Shown piece by piece: positions 54,350 to 64,000 of a DNA stretch of 64,000 bases. The stretch's first letter is position 1, and the number at the start of each line of letters is the position of its first letter. The notes beneath the pieces were generated by a model, which was not told the DNA's origin, did not search any database, and saw only the letters and a list, made by a program, of their open reading frames with translations. The stretch covers positions 40,043-104,042 of the forward strand of contig JACVCS010000001.1 in assembly GCA_016741915.1 (NCBI GenBank). Direction: 5' to 3'. This DNA comes from Phycisphaerales bacterium (GTDB lineage Bacteria; Planctomycetota; Phycisphaerae; Phycisphaerales; UBA1924). The translations under genes and the position numbers were made by a program.

Positions 54350-57300
54350 CACTTCACCTCCGCCGCGCTGGGGATGCCGAACCGCATGAGCCACAATCGC
54401 ACCATGGACTGCTCCACCAACCGGACCTGCTGAAAGACATCGCGGGCGTTCTGCCGTGCGAGGGTGACACTGCGGATCTCTTCTGCGGCCTTGTCGGCGA
54501 GCTCCGGGCGCTCCGCCGCGACGATGAAGGCCAGCAGTTCCATCACGATCGTTTGCTCCGCGGCGAACCGCTGGATCGGCCCGAAGGCCACCAGGCGGCG
54601 CGACTCACCACGGCGTTCGATCTGATCGAGTGAAAGGCCCAGCCGCTGCGAGGCCATCAGCGTCCCCGCGTGGGCACGCAACGCCGCCACGTACTGCTGT
54701 GAACTCAGCAGCAGCAGATCCGAGGCCTGCTCCGAAGCGGGAGCGGCAACGCCCTGCCCCTGCGCCATCGACGCGTACGCCTCGGCCAAGCGCACGGCCG
54801 CATCGTCTTCCCGCGAGGCCCACGTCACCCCGGCGATCTGTTCCAGCAGCCGCTCGACGAGCGCTTTTCGAATGGTGAACGACCAGCGGTCGCTGTAGAC
54901 GGGCGGGATGGTGCGGAACGTCACCTGTTCAACCGCACGTCCGATCGCTTCACGGCGTGACGCTTTGGTGAAGGCCTTGAGCATCGCGTGCGTGATGAGC
55001 GGGGATGACCCGAGCTTGGTGAGGGCCTTGAGCGCCGCGTTGCTGAGCTCGGGGGGCGAGCCGCTGAAGGCGGTCTCGGCCAGCACGTCCGCGTCGAGCT
55101 GTGTGATGCCACCGGCGCGGTCTTCGATCTCTTTGATCCGCGTCAGCCGCACGGGCAACGAGCGATCACCCGTCAGGAACCGCGACGCCCACGAGTCCTC
55201 GCTGCCGTCGCGCGCGATGAGGGCAACGACCTCCGGGTTTCCGGTCGCGCCAAGCTTGATCGGCGTGGGCGTTTGCAGGCTCTGCAGCGTCAATGAGGCG
55301 AGATCGGTCTTGCCGACGGTGCGGAAGACCGCCGCCTGATTGAACTGCGCCGCGAGCACGGCGAAGGCGAGATCGTCGCCCGTATCGCCGTTGGGCGAGC
55401 CGAGCGCGATCGTCGACGCGTCGGTCCACGCCTGCACGTTCGTGCCCGCGCCGACGGATTGGCTGAGGTTCCACGCCGTGACATACCCCTCGCGCACACC
55501 CGCACGCTGATCGGGCGTTGCGTTGGTGGAAAGCACAAGCGTGGTGTCGAGCCCGTCGAGCTTGATCGTCTGCACAAGCGTACCGGTGACGAGGTTGAGC
55601 TTCGCGTTCGAGACTGCCGGGTCGGCGAGCCAGACCACCAGCCGCGAGCGCGCCTGGTCGCCGTTCTCCCATTTCATCGACGCGGCGATAAGCGTGATGG
55701 CGTCGAAGCTCGGGCGGTGATCCTCCGGCTCGGGCGCCTGTCTCATCAGCGTGTCGAGCACCTCGGCGATGAAACCCTCGGCCTTTCCGGGCTCCTCGCT
55801 GAAGACGTTCCGCACCACCTGCACCCAGTTCAGCACCGCGCTCCGCACCGCCATCGTCTGCGGCTTCGGCTCAAACCCCGGCGCGATGATCCGCATCGGC
55901 ATCATCGAGAGCGCCGACGCAGCGCCCGTCGCAAACCCCGGCGCACCCGCAGGACGCGAACCGCCCCACAGCGCGCCGAGCTTGGCACCCACCGCCTTCA
56001 AAGCCTCCGGCGGCAGTTCCCTCTCTCGCGACAAGCGCCACAGCACGCCCGATGCAAACCCAACGGGCCTGACCTGATCCGCGTCGAGCGGTGCGGCGTC
56101 CTTCGAGATCGAAGCCGCGGGCATGAACGCACCGAGCACCTCTTCGAGCCTCTTGGCATCACCCGACGCGCGGTAGACCACGTCGACGATCGCTTCGCCA
56201 ATCGCCACGCGCTGTGAAGCGTTGAGTTTGTCCCACGAAGCGATCACGCCCGAGCCGCCGCCGAGCGCCAGGCGGAAGGCCTTGATCGCCTCGCCCGGCT
56301 TGTCGTTCATTCTCGCCGCCGCCGCGGTCAATCGCTTGATCAGGTCCGCACCGTCGACCGGTTGATCAGGTGAAGGCGGCGTCAAGGTCAACTCGGGTAA
56401 CGCCCGCGCCGGAGCGCTCTGACCACCACCGCCCGAACCATCGGCGGACGTTGCACCGCTGCCCGAAGCCGCGGCACCGGCTGTCTGCGCGGGCGCGCCG
56501 CCACCGCTGCCCGCCGCGCCCGACCCCGAGCCGGTGGTGACGTTCGCCAGCAGCCAGATCAACGACCCGAGGAACAGGACCACGACCACGCCGCCGCCGA
56601 TCAGCCACGCCAGCACCCGCATCGTCGGATCAGTCTGCACGATTCGGCGCTCGTCCGGGCTGAGCTCGGGCGCGTCCTGCGCGGGCACTTGCGATCCGCC
56701 CTGAACAGGCCCGGCCGTTGCGGGCACAACGGTTTCACCGACCGATACGCCCAGAGCCAACTGCACAAGCATCGGGACGGCCTGAGCATCGATACCCCGA
56801 GAGCCCGCCAGAGCCGTGATCTGCGTCATCGTCGCCGGGTTCAGCCCACCGCCTTGCAGCAGCACCATCCGCGCTTCGCGGACAAAGACCGCCTGACCCG
56901 GGGTGAGCATGACCGGAGGATTCGTCGCAGCGGCCGCCACGCGAGTCACCGATGCCGGGTTCTTCGCTCCACGTGTTTGAGCGGCTTGCGCGGGCGGGCT
57001 CGGATTGGAAATCAAGCCTTGTGGCAAACCCAAGGGACTGGGCGGAGAAGCCCGCGCCACGCCATAGAGCGATGTCGGATCGACGCGGACTTGCGGTGGA
57101 ACCGGAGGATCGACCCGCGCTGCTGATCCGGCGCTCGCCGCAGTACCGCTTGCCACGGACTGACCGATCGTCGGTAGCCGCTGCGGCGTGCTGCTGTTCC
57201 GCAGCATCATCTTCGACGCCGCGCCCGAGAGCAACCGTTTGAAATGCTCGCCCTGTGGGCTCGTCGCTAAAGGGTGCAGCATGATCTCCGACTGCTTCTG

Positions 57301-57447
57301 CTGCAGCGCCGCAAGCACGGCCGCATCCGGGAGCGCTGCGCCCTCGCGCAGTCCGAGCAGCAGTTCCGGGCGCTCGGACGACCACGCCGCCGCGACGGCT
57401 TCGCCCAAGAACATCTGGATGACCACCCGATCAAGATCGCTGCTCAT
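54349..57447 (-). CDS. Very large membrane protein of the ExbBD operon
   Basis: 1032 residues, unrecognised. First 250 residues helical and Pro-rich, then one membrane helix (about 275-300, RVLAWLIGGGVVVVLFLGSL), a Gly/Ser/Ala-rich linker, and about 650 residues outside the membrane of helical, repeat-like character (LTRIKEIEDRAGG, RREAIGRAVEQVTF). One clear anchor, with the large outer part probably scaffolding. ATG at 57447. 78 bases after the TPR-like gene. Confidence 0.65.
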   Translation of the reverse strand: MSSDLDRVVIQMFLGEAVAAAWSSERPELLLGLREGAALPDAAVLAALQQKQSEIMLHPLATSPQGEHFKRLLSGAASKMMLRNSSTPQRLPTIGQSVASGTAASAGSAARVDPPVPPQVRVDPTSLYGVARASPPSPLGLPQGLISNPSPPAQAAQTRGAKNPASVTRVAAAATNPPVMLTPGQAVFVREARMVLLQGGGLNPATMTQITALAGSRGIDAQAVPMLVQLALGVSVGETVVPATAGPVQGGSQVPAQDAPELSPDERRIVQTDPTMRVLAWLIGGGVVVVLFLGSLIWLLANVTTGSGSGAAGSGGGAPAQTAGAAASGSGATSADGSGGGGQSAPARALPELTLTPPSPDQPVDGADLIKRLTAAAARMNDKPGEAIKAFRLALGGGSGVIASWDKLNASQRVAIGEAIVDVVYRASGDAKRLEEVLGAFMPAASISKDAAPLDADQVRPVGFASGVLWRLSRERELPPEALKAVGAKLGALWGGSRPAGAPGFATGAASALSMMPMRIIAPGFEPKPQTMAVRSAVLNWVQVVRNVFSEEPGKAEGFIAEVLDTLMRQAPEPEDHRPSFDAITLIAASMKWENGDQARSRLVVWLADPAVSNAKLNLVTGTLVQTIKLDGLDTTLVLSTNATPDQRAGVREGYVTAWNLSQSVGAGTNVQAWTDASTIALGSPNGDTGDDLAFAVLAAQFNQAAVFRTVGKTDLASLTLQSLQTPTPIKLGATGNPEVVALIARDGSEDSWASRFLTGDRSLPVRLTRIKEIEDRAGGITQLDADVLAETAFSGSPPELSNAALKALTKLGSSPLITHAMLKAFTKASRREAIGRAVEQVTFRTIPPVYSDRWSFTIRKALVERLLEQIAGVTWASREDDAAVRLAEAYASMAQGQGVAAPASEQASDLLLLSSQQYVAALRAHAGTLMASQRLGLSLDQIERRGESRRLVAFGPIQRFAAEQTIVMELLAFIVAAERPELADKAAEEIRSVTLARQNARDVFQQVRLVEQSMVRLWLMRFGIPSAAEVK

Positions 57448-57525
57448 GTCTGCGCGTCGCCCGCCTTCTCACTGAACGTTCATGTCGATCACGTCTTCCG
57501 ATCCGAACCCTGCCCGATCACGGCG

Positions 57526-60465
57526 TTAGTAAACACCCTCTTTCACCGGCGCACCGCCACCACCGTTGTTGCCCGCGGGCTGGAGATCCACGTCGCGGAG
57601 TTTTTCGTGCAACTGCTTCAACTTCGATCCCCACGGCTCCGGGCCATATTCCGGGTACAAAACCGCGTGCTGCGCCATCGCCTTCGCCGCGGCCAATCGA
57701 CTGGCCATCTCGAGCAAGCGGATCGTGTTGTACTTCGCTTCAAAGAACGCCGGCGAACCCGCCTCGTACCCGCTGGAAAGCGTGCGCCAGAGATCCAGCG
57801 CCTTCTGCCGATCGCCGGTCAGTTCCGCCGAGAGCGCCAGCCGCCGCAGCGCCTCGGCGTTGGTCGGCTGCGCCGTAGTGACCAGCGTGTCGAGTTTGAC
57901 CGCAAGTTTGAGCATCTCGTCGTTGGGGTTCTCGCTGGCGACATCGAGCGCCGCCGCCGCCACCACGCCCATGAGCGTCGCCACCGCCGGGTCGTTCGCA
58001 TCGGGCAAAGCGCCGAACTGCTCCAGCACGCGCTGACCATACTTCAGCGCCTGCCGCGCAAGCTCGACGCGTGCCGGCGGCGCCGGCGCTGACCAATCTC
58101 GCGCGGGCAAGGCCCTATAGCGCTCCGCGGCTCGAAGGTACAACGCACGCTGAGCCGCGGATGCAAACCGGCTCGCCTTCGCTTCTGCCCCCGAGCCCGT
58201 CCACGCGTTGAGCTTCTCCGCCAGCGATTCCGCCTCGCCAACATCCCCCGACGCCAGCGCGATCTGCATCCGCCGATACGCCAGTTCATCCTCGACGCCC
58301 TGCAACGCGGCGGAGTTGAAGTCCACCACCGCCTTCAGGTCATTCAGAACCGCCTTCGCACGCGCAACGTCGGGCGTCGGCACGCTCAACAACGCATCAA
58401 GCAACTGCCTGGTGACCGTGATCAAACGTTGCGTCGCATCACTGGCGGCTTTCGCATCCTTGCCCAACGCCAAGCGTTTCTCGAGCGCGATCACTTCTTC
58501 CGCAATCGGAGCCAGCCGGGACGCCGCGTACGGACGCTCGCTGCTGCCGGCGCTGCGGAACTGCCGGTACATCAGCCGCACGATCTGCCGCCGCGATGCC
58601 TCGTAGACCGGATCGTCTTTCGGCACCGTCAGCAGCACCGCGACGGCCTGTTCATCGCTGACCGAGGTCGATTCGCTGCGTCGAAGCACCAGCCCCGCCG
58701 AGCGATTGCTCCGCGGATAACTCTTCAGGAAAAGCGCCGTCAGTTCGTCGGCCCGAGCGCCCAGCCCAGCCGCATCAACCGTGAGAGCCCGTGCCCCGCG
58801 ATCCAACGCCACGATCGCCAGCCACAGGTGCTCTTCCGCAAGGCCAAAGTCTTTGATGCCCTCCGCCAGTTTGCTCGCCGCGACGAACCGATCCGCCGCC
58901 TCACCGAACCGACCGGCATGAAAGAGCGCTCGACCCGACAGCGCCGCGGCCCGAACCCCCGCCGCCGCGAACGTTGCAGCGTCGCTCTGCCGCGGCGCGA
59001 GATCGAGCAGTTCCGCCGCCTTGGAATACGCGTTGATCAGCGCCGGATCGCTCGCGGGTTCTTCGGTATCGGCGCCGCTGGCTTTGTGCGCCGCGATGGC
59101 GTTTTCGTACGCCTGAACGCCGCGAACGTAGTGAACGATGAACCCCTGATCACCCAGGGGCGCGGTGCCGAACTGCTTCGCAAGGTCGAGAACGTGGGCG
59201 ATTTCCTGCCGAGAAACCAGGTCGCCCAATGCCGTCTGCGCGAGGATCGCCACCACCCGCGCATCGGATTGGTCGGGCTGCGCCCGCAGCGCCAGCACCG
59301 CGATGAGCCGAGCGGTAAAGGTCGTCAGCGGCTGCACAGCGCCGTTCTTCTCGCCTTTCTCTGTCCCGTGTTCTCCCGTCACTTTCCTCGCCCGATCCAC
59401 CGCACCGGCAAGGTCGCGCCATCGCCCCGCACCCGCGAGCACCACCGCGCGTCGTGACAAGAGCGACTCGCGCACAGTCGGGCTCAACTCTTCCTCGTTC
59501 TCCACCGCCTCCAACCAACGCAAGGCCTCTTCCGTGCGCCCCTGCAAAGCCAGCGAGAGCGAAAGCCCCAGCGCCGCGCGGGCGCTCTCTTCGTGCTTGA
59601 AGGAGCGTTTCGCCATTCTCTCGGGCGATAGCTCGTCCTTGCTCCCCGTCCGTCCGAGCACAACCGAGAACGAACGAACCGCGTCCAGCGCCGCGGTGTC
59701 GCCCGCGCCCCCGGTCGATCCGCCCCCGCCGCTCGTCAGCAGCATCCCGTGGTAATACGCCGCCCAACCGGCGTAGTACTGCGACATCGCCCGCAGCCGC
59801 CGCGCGACGAAGATGTCCTCCTGCAGCTTCGCCGGATCGCGCCCCGAACCGTCGGACCGCTCCAGCGTCTCCAGCCGCCGACCAACCTCCTGCGAGAGCT
59901 TCTCCAGATCCGCCCTCAGCGCCCGCATCTTCCGCTCGGCGTCCGCACGCTGATCTTCACCCGCGAGCGCCAACCGCCACTTCTCGCTGAGTTCCTCCGC
60001 CTGCGCATAGTCGGCGCGGAGCAAGTTCAGCCGCAGGTCCGACGTCTGCACGTCCGGGAAGAGCTTGATGAGTTCCCGCGCGCGCTCCTGCCAGTCGCTG
60101 CGTTCCTTCTCGGTCGTTGCGCTCGAGAGCAGATCGACGTACAGCTTCCCGAGCCGCTCAAGGATCACCCCGCGATCCTCGGGCAAAGCCCGCGACAGAC
60201 GCTGTTGCAGGTGCTCTGCGAGCAAGGCCGAGAGCCCGCGCGATTCGAGATACTGCTCGAGCTGCGCACTCTCCGCTGAAGCGGTGCTGTCCGTCGCGGG
60301 AGCCATCATCACGCCCCACGCCGCAGGCTCGGGCACAATCGCCAACCCCGCCGCACACACCAACACGATCGCCGCACCTGCCCGCGCACGCGGCCAGATC
60401 CCGCGGCTCGTTCCCGCGCCGCTCACCCCGCCCCAACGAGTTGCACGCTCAGTTCCCCGCGACAT
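57526..60465 (-). CDS. Large exported TPR-like protein of the ExbBD operon
   Basis: 979 residues. Signal segment (about 28-50, RAGAAIVLVCAAGLAIVPEP), then almost all helical with repeated TPR-like blocks (ESARAALGLSLSLALQGRTE, EEHLWLAIVALDRGARALTV, AVLYPEYGPEPWGS). Such solenoids bind partner proteins. Its start overlaps the upstream exbD-like gene by 17 bases. No enzyme motif. In this operon it would be the periplasmic partner of the ExbB/ExbD motor. Confidence 0.7.
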   Translation of the reverse strand: MSRGTERATRWGGVSGAGTSRGIWPRARAGAAIVLVCAAGLAIVPEPAAWGVMMAPATDSTASAESAQLEQYLESRGLSALLAEHLQQRLSRALPEDRGVILERLGKLYVDLLSSATTEKERSDWQERARELIKLFPDVQTSDLRLNLLRADYAQAEELSEKWRLALAGEDQRADAERKMRALRADLEKLSQEVGRRLETLERSDGSGRDPAKLQEDIFVARRLRAMSQYYAGWAAYYHGMLLTSGGGGSTGGAGDTAALDAVRSFSVVLGRTGSKDELSPERMAKRSFKHEESARAALGLSLSLALQGRTEEALRWLEAVENEEELSPTVRESLLSRRAVVLAGAGRWRDLAGAVDRARKVTGEHGTEKGEKNGAVQPLTTFTARLIAVLALRAQPDQSDARVVAILAQTALGDLVSRQEIAHVLDLAKQFGTAPLGDQGFIVHYVRGVQAYENAIAAHKASGADTEEPASDPALINAYSKAAELLDLAPRQSDAATFAAAGVRAAALSGRALFHAGRFGEAADRFVAASKLAEGIKDFGLAEEHLWLAIVALDRGARALTVDAAGLGARADELTALFLKSYPRSNRSAGLVLRRSESTSVSDEQAVAVLLTVPKDDPVYEASRRQIVRLMYRQFRSAGSSERPYAASRLAPIAEEVIALEKRLALGKDAKAASDATQRLITVTRQLLDALLSVPTPDVARAKAVLNDLKAVVDFNSAALQGVEDELAYRRMQIALASGDVGEAESLAEKLNAWTGSGAEAKASRFASAAQRALYLRAAERYRALPARDWSAPAPPARVELARQALKYGQRVLEQFGALPDANDPAVATLMGVVAAAALDVASENPNDEMLKLAVKLDTLVTTAQPTNAEALRRLALSAELTGDRQKALDLWRTLSSGYEAGSPAFFEAKYNTIRLLEMASRLAAAKAMAQHAVLYPEYGPEPWGSKLKQLHEKLRDVDLQPAGNNGGGGAPVKEGVY

Positions 60466-60880
60466 AGCTCACCTTTGAGAAGCCCACATCCCGCGCAACC
60501 TGAAGCGCCGTCGCCGCCGCCGCGATCGCCACATCGTCGGAAACTTTGATCACGATCCCCGCGTCCTTGGGCAGGCTCGAAAGCACCTCACGCAGGCCCG
60601 CGCGGTCCGTCGAGACCCGCGCACCGATGACAAACCGTGCGCCGCTCCCCCCGCCCGCCCCCCCCATCGCCGGCTCAACCTTCAGCACCTGCGCCGTCAG
60701 CGCGTTGCCACGCCCGCCACCTTTTCGATCAGGTGTTGTCGTTGCTGAGAGCGAACTCTCCGGACTCGCCAGCGTCCCGGCGATCAGAAAGTACAGCAGC
60801 AAAAACAGCACCACATCGATCAGCGCCACCAGCGGCAGCCGCATGATGTACTCGCCGTCATTCGCGCGTCCGAACTTCAC
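60449..60880 (-). CDS. exbD: ExbD/TolR-like protein (second copy)
   Basis: 143 residues. N-terminal cytoplasmic MKFGRANDGEYIM, then the single helix PLVALIDVVLFLLLYFLIAG holding the family Asp in ALIDVV, then a short periplasmic domain. The Asp carries the proton in ExbD/TolR. Overlaps the first exbD gene by four bases (ATGA) and the TPR gene by 17. Confidence 0.85.
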   Translation of the reverse strand: MKFGRANDGEYIMRLPLVALIDVVLFLLLYFLIAGTLASPESSLSATTTPDRKGGGRGNALTAQVLKVEPAMGGAGGGSGARFVIGARVSTDRAGLREVLSSLPKDAGIVIKVSDDVAIAAAATALQVARDVGFSKVSYVAGN

Positions 60881-61368
60881 CTCGCACCCCCTTGTCCGCC
60901 GTTGCCGCCCGAGCCTTCACCGCTACCGCTACCGCCCTCGCCGCTGGTTGCCAGTTTCCACTTGCGGATCCCCGCCCGCGCCAGGTTCCCCACCAACTGG
61001 TTCACATGCCGGGCCGCGCACGCCCGATCAGCGCGGATCGTCACATCCATCTCCACGCTCCGCCCCGCCGCCGCGGCCTTGCTGCGGATCGTCGCGATCG
61101 TTCCCAGCAGTTCATCCGTCCGCAGCGTGCCCATTCCCGAGACACTCAGCGCGCCGTCCTTCGACACATCCACAATCAGCGTCGTCTGCGCAGCCGCGGC
61201 CGCGGCGCTCTGCTCGCCGCTCTCCTTGGGCAGGTCCACCGGGCTGGCAACCGTCTTTGCGAAGACCGTTGAGAACGTGAAGAAAATGATGAGTAGAAAG
61301 ACCACGTCGATCATCGCCGTGAGGTCAAAGTCAATCTCGTGATGGTCCGTCGTCCGCTTGAAGTTCAT
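60877..61368 (-). CDS. exbD: ExbD/TolR-like protein (first copy)
   Basis: 163 residues. MNFKRTTDHHEIDFDLTAMI, the helix with the family Asp (TAMIDVVFLLIIFFTFSTVF), a periplasmic domain ending VNQLVGNLARAGIRKWKLA and a Gly-rich tail. Standard ExbD. The chosen ATG (61368) fits the family start. 67 bases downstream of exbB and overlapping the second exbD. Confidence 0.9.
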   Translation of the reverse strand: MNFKRTTDHHEIDFDLTAMIDVVFLLIIFFTFSTVFAKTVASPVDLPKESGEQSAAAAAAQTTLIVDVSKDGALSVSGMGTLRTDELLGTIATIRSKAAAAGRSVEMDVTIRADRACAARHVNQLVGNLARAGIRKWKLATSGEGGSGSGEGSGGNGGQGGAR

Positions 61369-61435
61369 GCGATGCTCATCCGACCAACCGCACCATCGAT
61401 CAGTTCCGCCGCCGCAACCGCGCTCGTTGAAATAA

Positions 61436-62344
61436 TCATCCGGTCCGCGCCGCACCGCCCGCGGCACCACCGTTCCCCACCGCCGTCGGTGTCGGTACCA
61501 CACCAACCGGCCGCGCCGCCGCCGCCGCTGGAGCAACCGCCCCGGGCATCGCCGGCGTCATCGCAGCCGCCCCCGCGGGTTTGCTCGCTATCGCCGGCGC
61601 GCCGGCAACCTGCAGCCCCGCCACCAGCGACTCAGCTTCTGCGCCGATGATCGCCACCAGCCGCGTCGTCCGCCGACGGAAAATCGCGTACAAGAACGTG
61701 CACGGGATCGCCAGCACCAGACCCTCGGCCGTGCACACCAGCGCGTACGACATGAACCGCGAAAGCTCGTTGCTCCGCGCCGCGCCTTCCAATCCGCTCA
61801 AAACCCCGAACGCGCCGATCAGACCGATCACGGTTCCCAGCAGACCCAGCATCGGGCCAACCGCCGCCAGCATGCCGATCACGTTCGTCGGCCTGTCCAA
61901 AACCTCCACCTCTCGCGCGGCCGCCTCTTCCAACTTCGCCCGCACTTCCAGGAAACCGAACGGGCTCTTGAGCGTCCGCGACAATCCGTTGCTCATCACC
62001 CGCGCGATGAACGAGTCGTTCTCACGCCGCTTGCAGATCTCAATCGCCGCCTCAACCTGCCGCGCCGCCAGCAGTTTCTTCAGTTGCTCCATCAACTCGG
62101 GCGGCGCGAGCCTCGTCGGTCGCAACTCAATCAGGTTCCAGATGATCATCGCCACCGCCAGAACCGACAGCAGCACGAGCACATAGCTCAGCGCGCCGCC
62201 CGAGGCGATGTAGTCCAGAATCGACATCGACTTCTTCGCCGGTGCGGCCGCCGCGCCGCCGCCCGCTTCGCCGTCCTGCATCATCGCCAGAAACGTCAAC
62301 CCCTGGTTCATCACGCCGCCAATCAGCACATTCGTCATCAGCAT
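61436..62344 (-). CDS. exbB: ExbB/TolQ/MotA-type proton channel
   Basis: 302 residues. First helix LSYVLVLLSVLAVAMIIWNL, then a cytoplasmic loop with ARQVEAAIEICKRREND, helices 2 and 3 with VGPMLGLLGTVIGLIGAFGV and FMSYALVCTAEGLVLAIPCT (the conserved Thr and Glu of the channel), and a Pro/Ala-rich 70-residue tail. Assembles as a pentamer around ExbD. ATG at 62344 with GGAAGGAAG. Three-helix layout as expected; the long tail is unusual. Confidence 0.93.
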   Translation of the reverse strand: MLMTNVLIGGVMNQGLTFLAMMQDGEAGGGAAAAPAKKSMSILDYIASGGALSYVLVLLSVLAVAMIIWNLIELRPTRLAPPELMEQLKKLLAARQVEAAIEICKRRENDSFIARVMSNGLSRTLKSPFGFLEVRAKLEEAAAREVEVLDRPTNVIGMLAAVGPMLGLLGTVIGLIGAFGVLSGLEGAARSNELSRFMSYALVCTAEGLVLAIPCTFLYAIFRRRTTRLVAIIGAEAESLVAGLQVAGAPAIASKPAGAAAMTPAMPGAVAPAAAAARPVGVVPTPTAVGNGGAAGGAARTG

Positions 62345-62455
62345 CGAACTTCCTTCCTTCTCCACCCACTCAACATCAGCCCGGTTCAACTCCGTCCGTG
62401 ATCCGTCTTCTTTTCACCGCCTCCACAACCGCTACCCGCACGCGCGGAAGCGCAC

Positions 62456-63967
62456 CTACGGCTTTGGCTCCCCGTTCGTCCGCGGCAGTTCGGGCGTCCC
62501 CGATCCACCCAACTTCTCTTCACCCTTCACTGCCCCCACGCCACTCCCCGGCGAGCCCGCCAGGCTCGCCTGCGATTCATCGTCCGCATAGTCACCCAGC
62601 CGCGAGGCGAGATCCTGCAGCAACCGCTTCGCGCCGTTCACATCCCCGCTTGTTTTCATCGCCTCCGCCGCGTCGCGCAGGACCAGCGCCGCAAGCCAAG
62701 GCTGGCTCTCCCCCATCCGCGCCGGCACGTGCAGCATCGACACCAGCCCCTGCCGCTTGATCCGCGGACTCTCCTCACGCAACAGCGACCGCCCGATCGC
62801 CGCACGGATCCACGCCTCCTGCCAAGCGGGCATCGCCAGCGAAGGCCCCTCACCATCACCGGCTCGCCTTGCAAACGCCCGCGTCAATCGCCCCTCCAGC
62901 ATCACCCGCGCTTCGGCCCGTTGCACCCCATCTCCCAGCCGCGATTGCACGATCTCCGCAACCAACTGCACACCCGGATCGTCCGATTTCTCCACCAGAC
63001 TCTTGCTGAGCGGAAACTCCTGCCCCCGGCTGAGCGCAATCTCCCCTTCGATCGCCGCCTGATACAACGCCGCCATCCGCGAGGTGCTGCCGCTGGTCGA
63101 ACTCATCTGCCCCCACACCGGGCTCTTCAGCGCCGCCGTGAGCGCCCGCTCCGACTGACTCCCCGCGAACATCGGCGGCAGTTGCACGCACAGCCCCGTG
63201 TACCGATCCAACAGCACACCGCGCGCCACCTCGCCCCCGATCCACTCGGCGTACCCCGCCCGCTGCGTCGGCACCGCACCAACCCCGCTGTTGGGCCCGG
63301 GCTCCAAACCCAGCCGCCCGCCCGCTTCCTGCGCCACCCGCCACAGCAGCCAAGGCTGCAGCGCCGCGCCCGTCCATCCTTTGTTCAGCCGAATCCGCAG
63401 CACACCCTCCGCAAGCACGCTCCCGCTCGGGCCCGTCAGCCCCCCGCGCTCAGACAGGGCGTCAAAGATCGGCATCAACGCCTTCTCCGCAAACTCGTAA
63501 TCCTCGCGCTCCAGCCGCGACCGCCCGCGCCACAGCCCGTCCATGACAGGCCCGATCAGCGCCAGCCGCGCTTCGTCAATCCCCTCCACCTCGCGGATGC
63601 GGTCCAGCGAGATCACCACCTCATGCCCGGGCGTCGCGTCGCGCGACAACAACCGAACATGCAACCCGCCCGGCGTGAAACTGACGAGTTCCCCTTCCAT
63701 CGTCGCCGAGTCATGCCGGAGCTTCACCACCACGCGCCCGGGCGGCAGCTTCGTCGCCGTTTTCATCTTGGTTGACGACGACGAATCCGCCGATCCGTCT
63801 TTCACCTCGGCAGGCTTGGCAACCTCATCCCCCGGCGCACCCGCCGCCCGGGCCATCCCGCCGCCGACCAACGCGGACATCGTCGCACTCGCCACGAGCG
63901 CGCGGAACTGAAACGCCGCCGGGCGTTTCGTCTTCGCTCGCAACCTGTCCGCCAAACGAAAGATCAT
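62456..63967 (-). CDS. Exported protein opening the ExbBD operon
   Basis: 503 residues. Basic N-terminus and hydrophobic signal (about 25-45, ALVASATMSALVGGGMARAA). Next comes a small beta module (RVVVKLRHDSATMEGELVSF, then LDRIREVEGID), then helical domains. No recognised family and no enzyme motif. Upstream of exbB by 111 bases on the same strand, so it is first in the 10.7-kb operon. It starts 34 bases from the window edge, so an upstream gene cannot be excluded. Confidence 0.65.
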   Translation of the reverse strand: MIFRLADRLRAKTKRPAAFQFRALVASATMSALVGGGMARAAGAPGDEVAKPAEVKDGSADSSSSTKMKTATKLPPGRVVVKLRHDSATMEGELVSFTPGGLHVRLLSRDATPGHEVVISLDRIREVEGIDEARLALIGPVMDGLWRGRSRLEREDYEFAEKALMPIFDALSERGGLTGPSGSVLAEGVLRIRLNKGWTGAALQPWLLWRVAQEAGGRLGLEPGPNSGVGAVPTQRAGYAEWIGGEVARGVLLDRYTGLCVQLPPMFAGSQSERALTAALKSPVWGQMSSTSGSTSRMAALYQAAIEGEIALSRGQEFPLSKSLVEKSDDPGVQLVAEIVQSRLGDGVQRAEARVMLEGRLTRAFARRAGDGEGPSLAMPAWQEAWIRAAIGRSLLREESPRIKRQGLVSMLHVPARMGESQPWLAALVLRDAAEAMKTSGDVNGAKRLLQDLASRLGDYADDESQASLAGSPGSGVGAVKGEEKLGGSGTPELPRTNGEPKP

Positions 63968-64000
63968 GGTTCGATCCGTCCCCCCCACTCACCCACCCCC

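Overview
The window looks like a contiguous chromosomal segment from a high-GC planctomycete, most likely of the Phycisphaerae/Phycisphaerales type. The evidence is indirect: uniformly high GC, a SecD-SecF fusion encoded with tgt and yajC, UXS-type sugar-nucleotide metabolism, membrane proteins ending in a CxxCxY(x)nCPECG zinc ribbon, and many long secreted or lipoprotein genes with no obvious relatives. There is no rRNA, integrase, transposase, phage gene or CRISPR array. One tRNA (Ser, anticodon CGA) is present. About 50 protein genes were supported, including one small gene of 56 residues and one gene broken by an in-frame stop.

Left part (1-24 kb): a VOC protein, RNase Y and SppA; a divergently placed GT9 glycosyltransferase; a secreted GH31 glucosidase; UDP-glucuronate decarboxylase; and a LysM protein. 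An envelope-protein cluster on the minus strand follows: site-2 peptidase (M50), rhomboid, tgt, yajC and secDF, ending at a strong intrinsic terminator. Then come a Nudix hydrolase, a small membrane protein, enolase, and a PhoU-like protein. The eno-phoU intergenic region carries an exact 21-bp-period array of TTCGCGAA palindromes, and heptanucleotide-type repeats hug the ends of rny, eno and phoU.

Middle (24-41 kb): GcvT; a nonsense-interrupted gene; tRNA-Ser with its terminator; an SseA/CysA2-like rhodanese next to a cysteine-synthase-type enzyme; a GNAT; and an HNH nuclease. A plus-strand type IV pilus cluster follows: pilT, pilC, a prepilin, a large PilX-like protein with calcium-binding-type DxDGD loops, and a second prepilin. 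The ends of these genes overlap or are close, which suggests one operon.

Right part (38-64 kb): two paralogous alpha/beta-hydrolase lipoproteins, with a transglutaminase, NAD(P)H-hydrate dehydratase and a class III aminotransferase nearby. Next is an ECF-type sigma factor, membrane partner and Pro/Gly-rich exported protein cluster behind a 30-bp dyad, then a stand-alone tRNA-binding (MetG C-terminal) protein. The last 10.7 kb is a minus-strand operon combining an ExbB/TolQ-like proton channel and two ExbD-like proteins with four large, unrecognised exported or membrane proteins. This is the best candidate in the window for an undescribed energy-coupled envelope machine.
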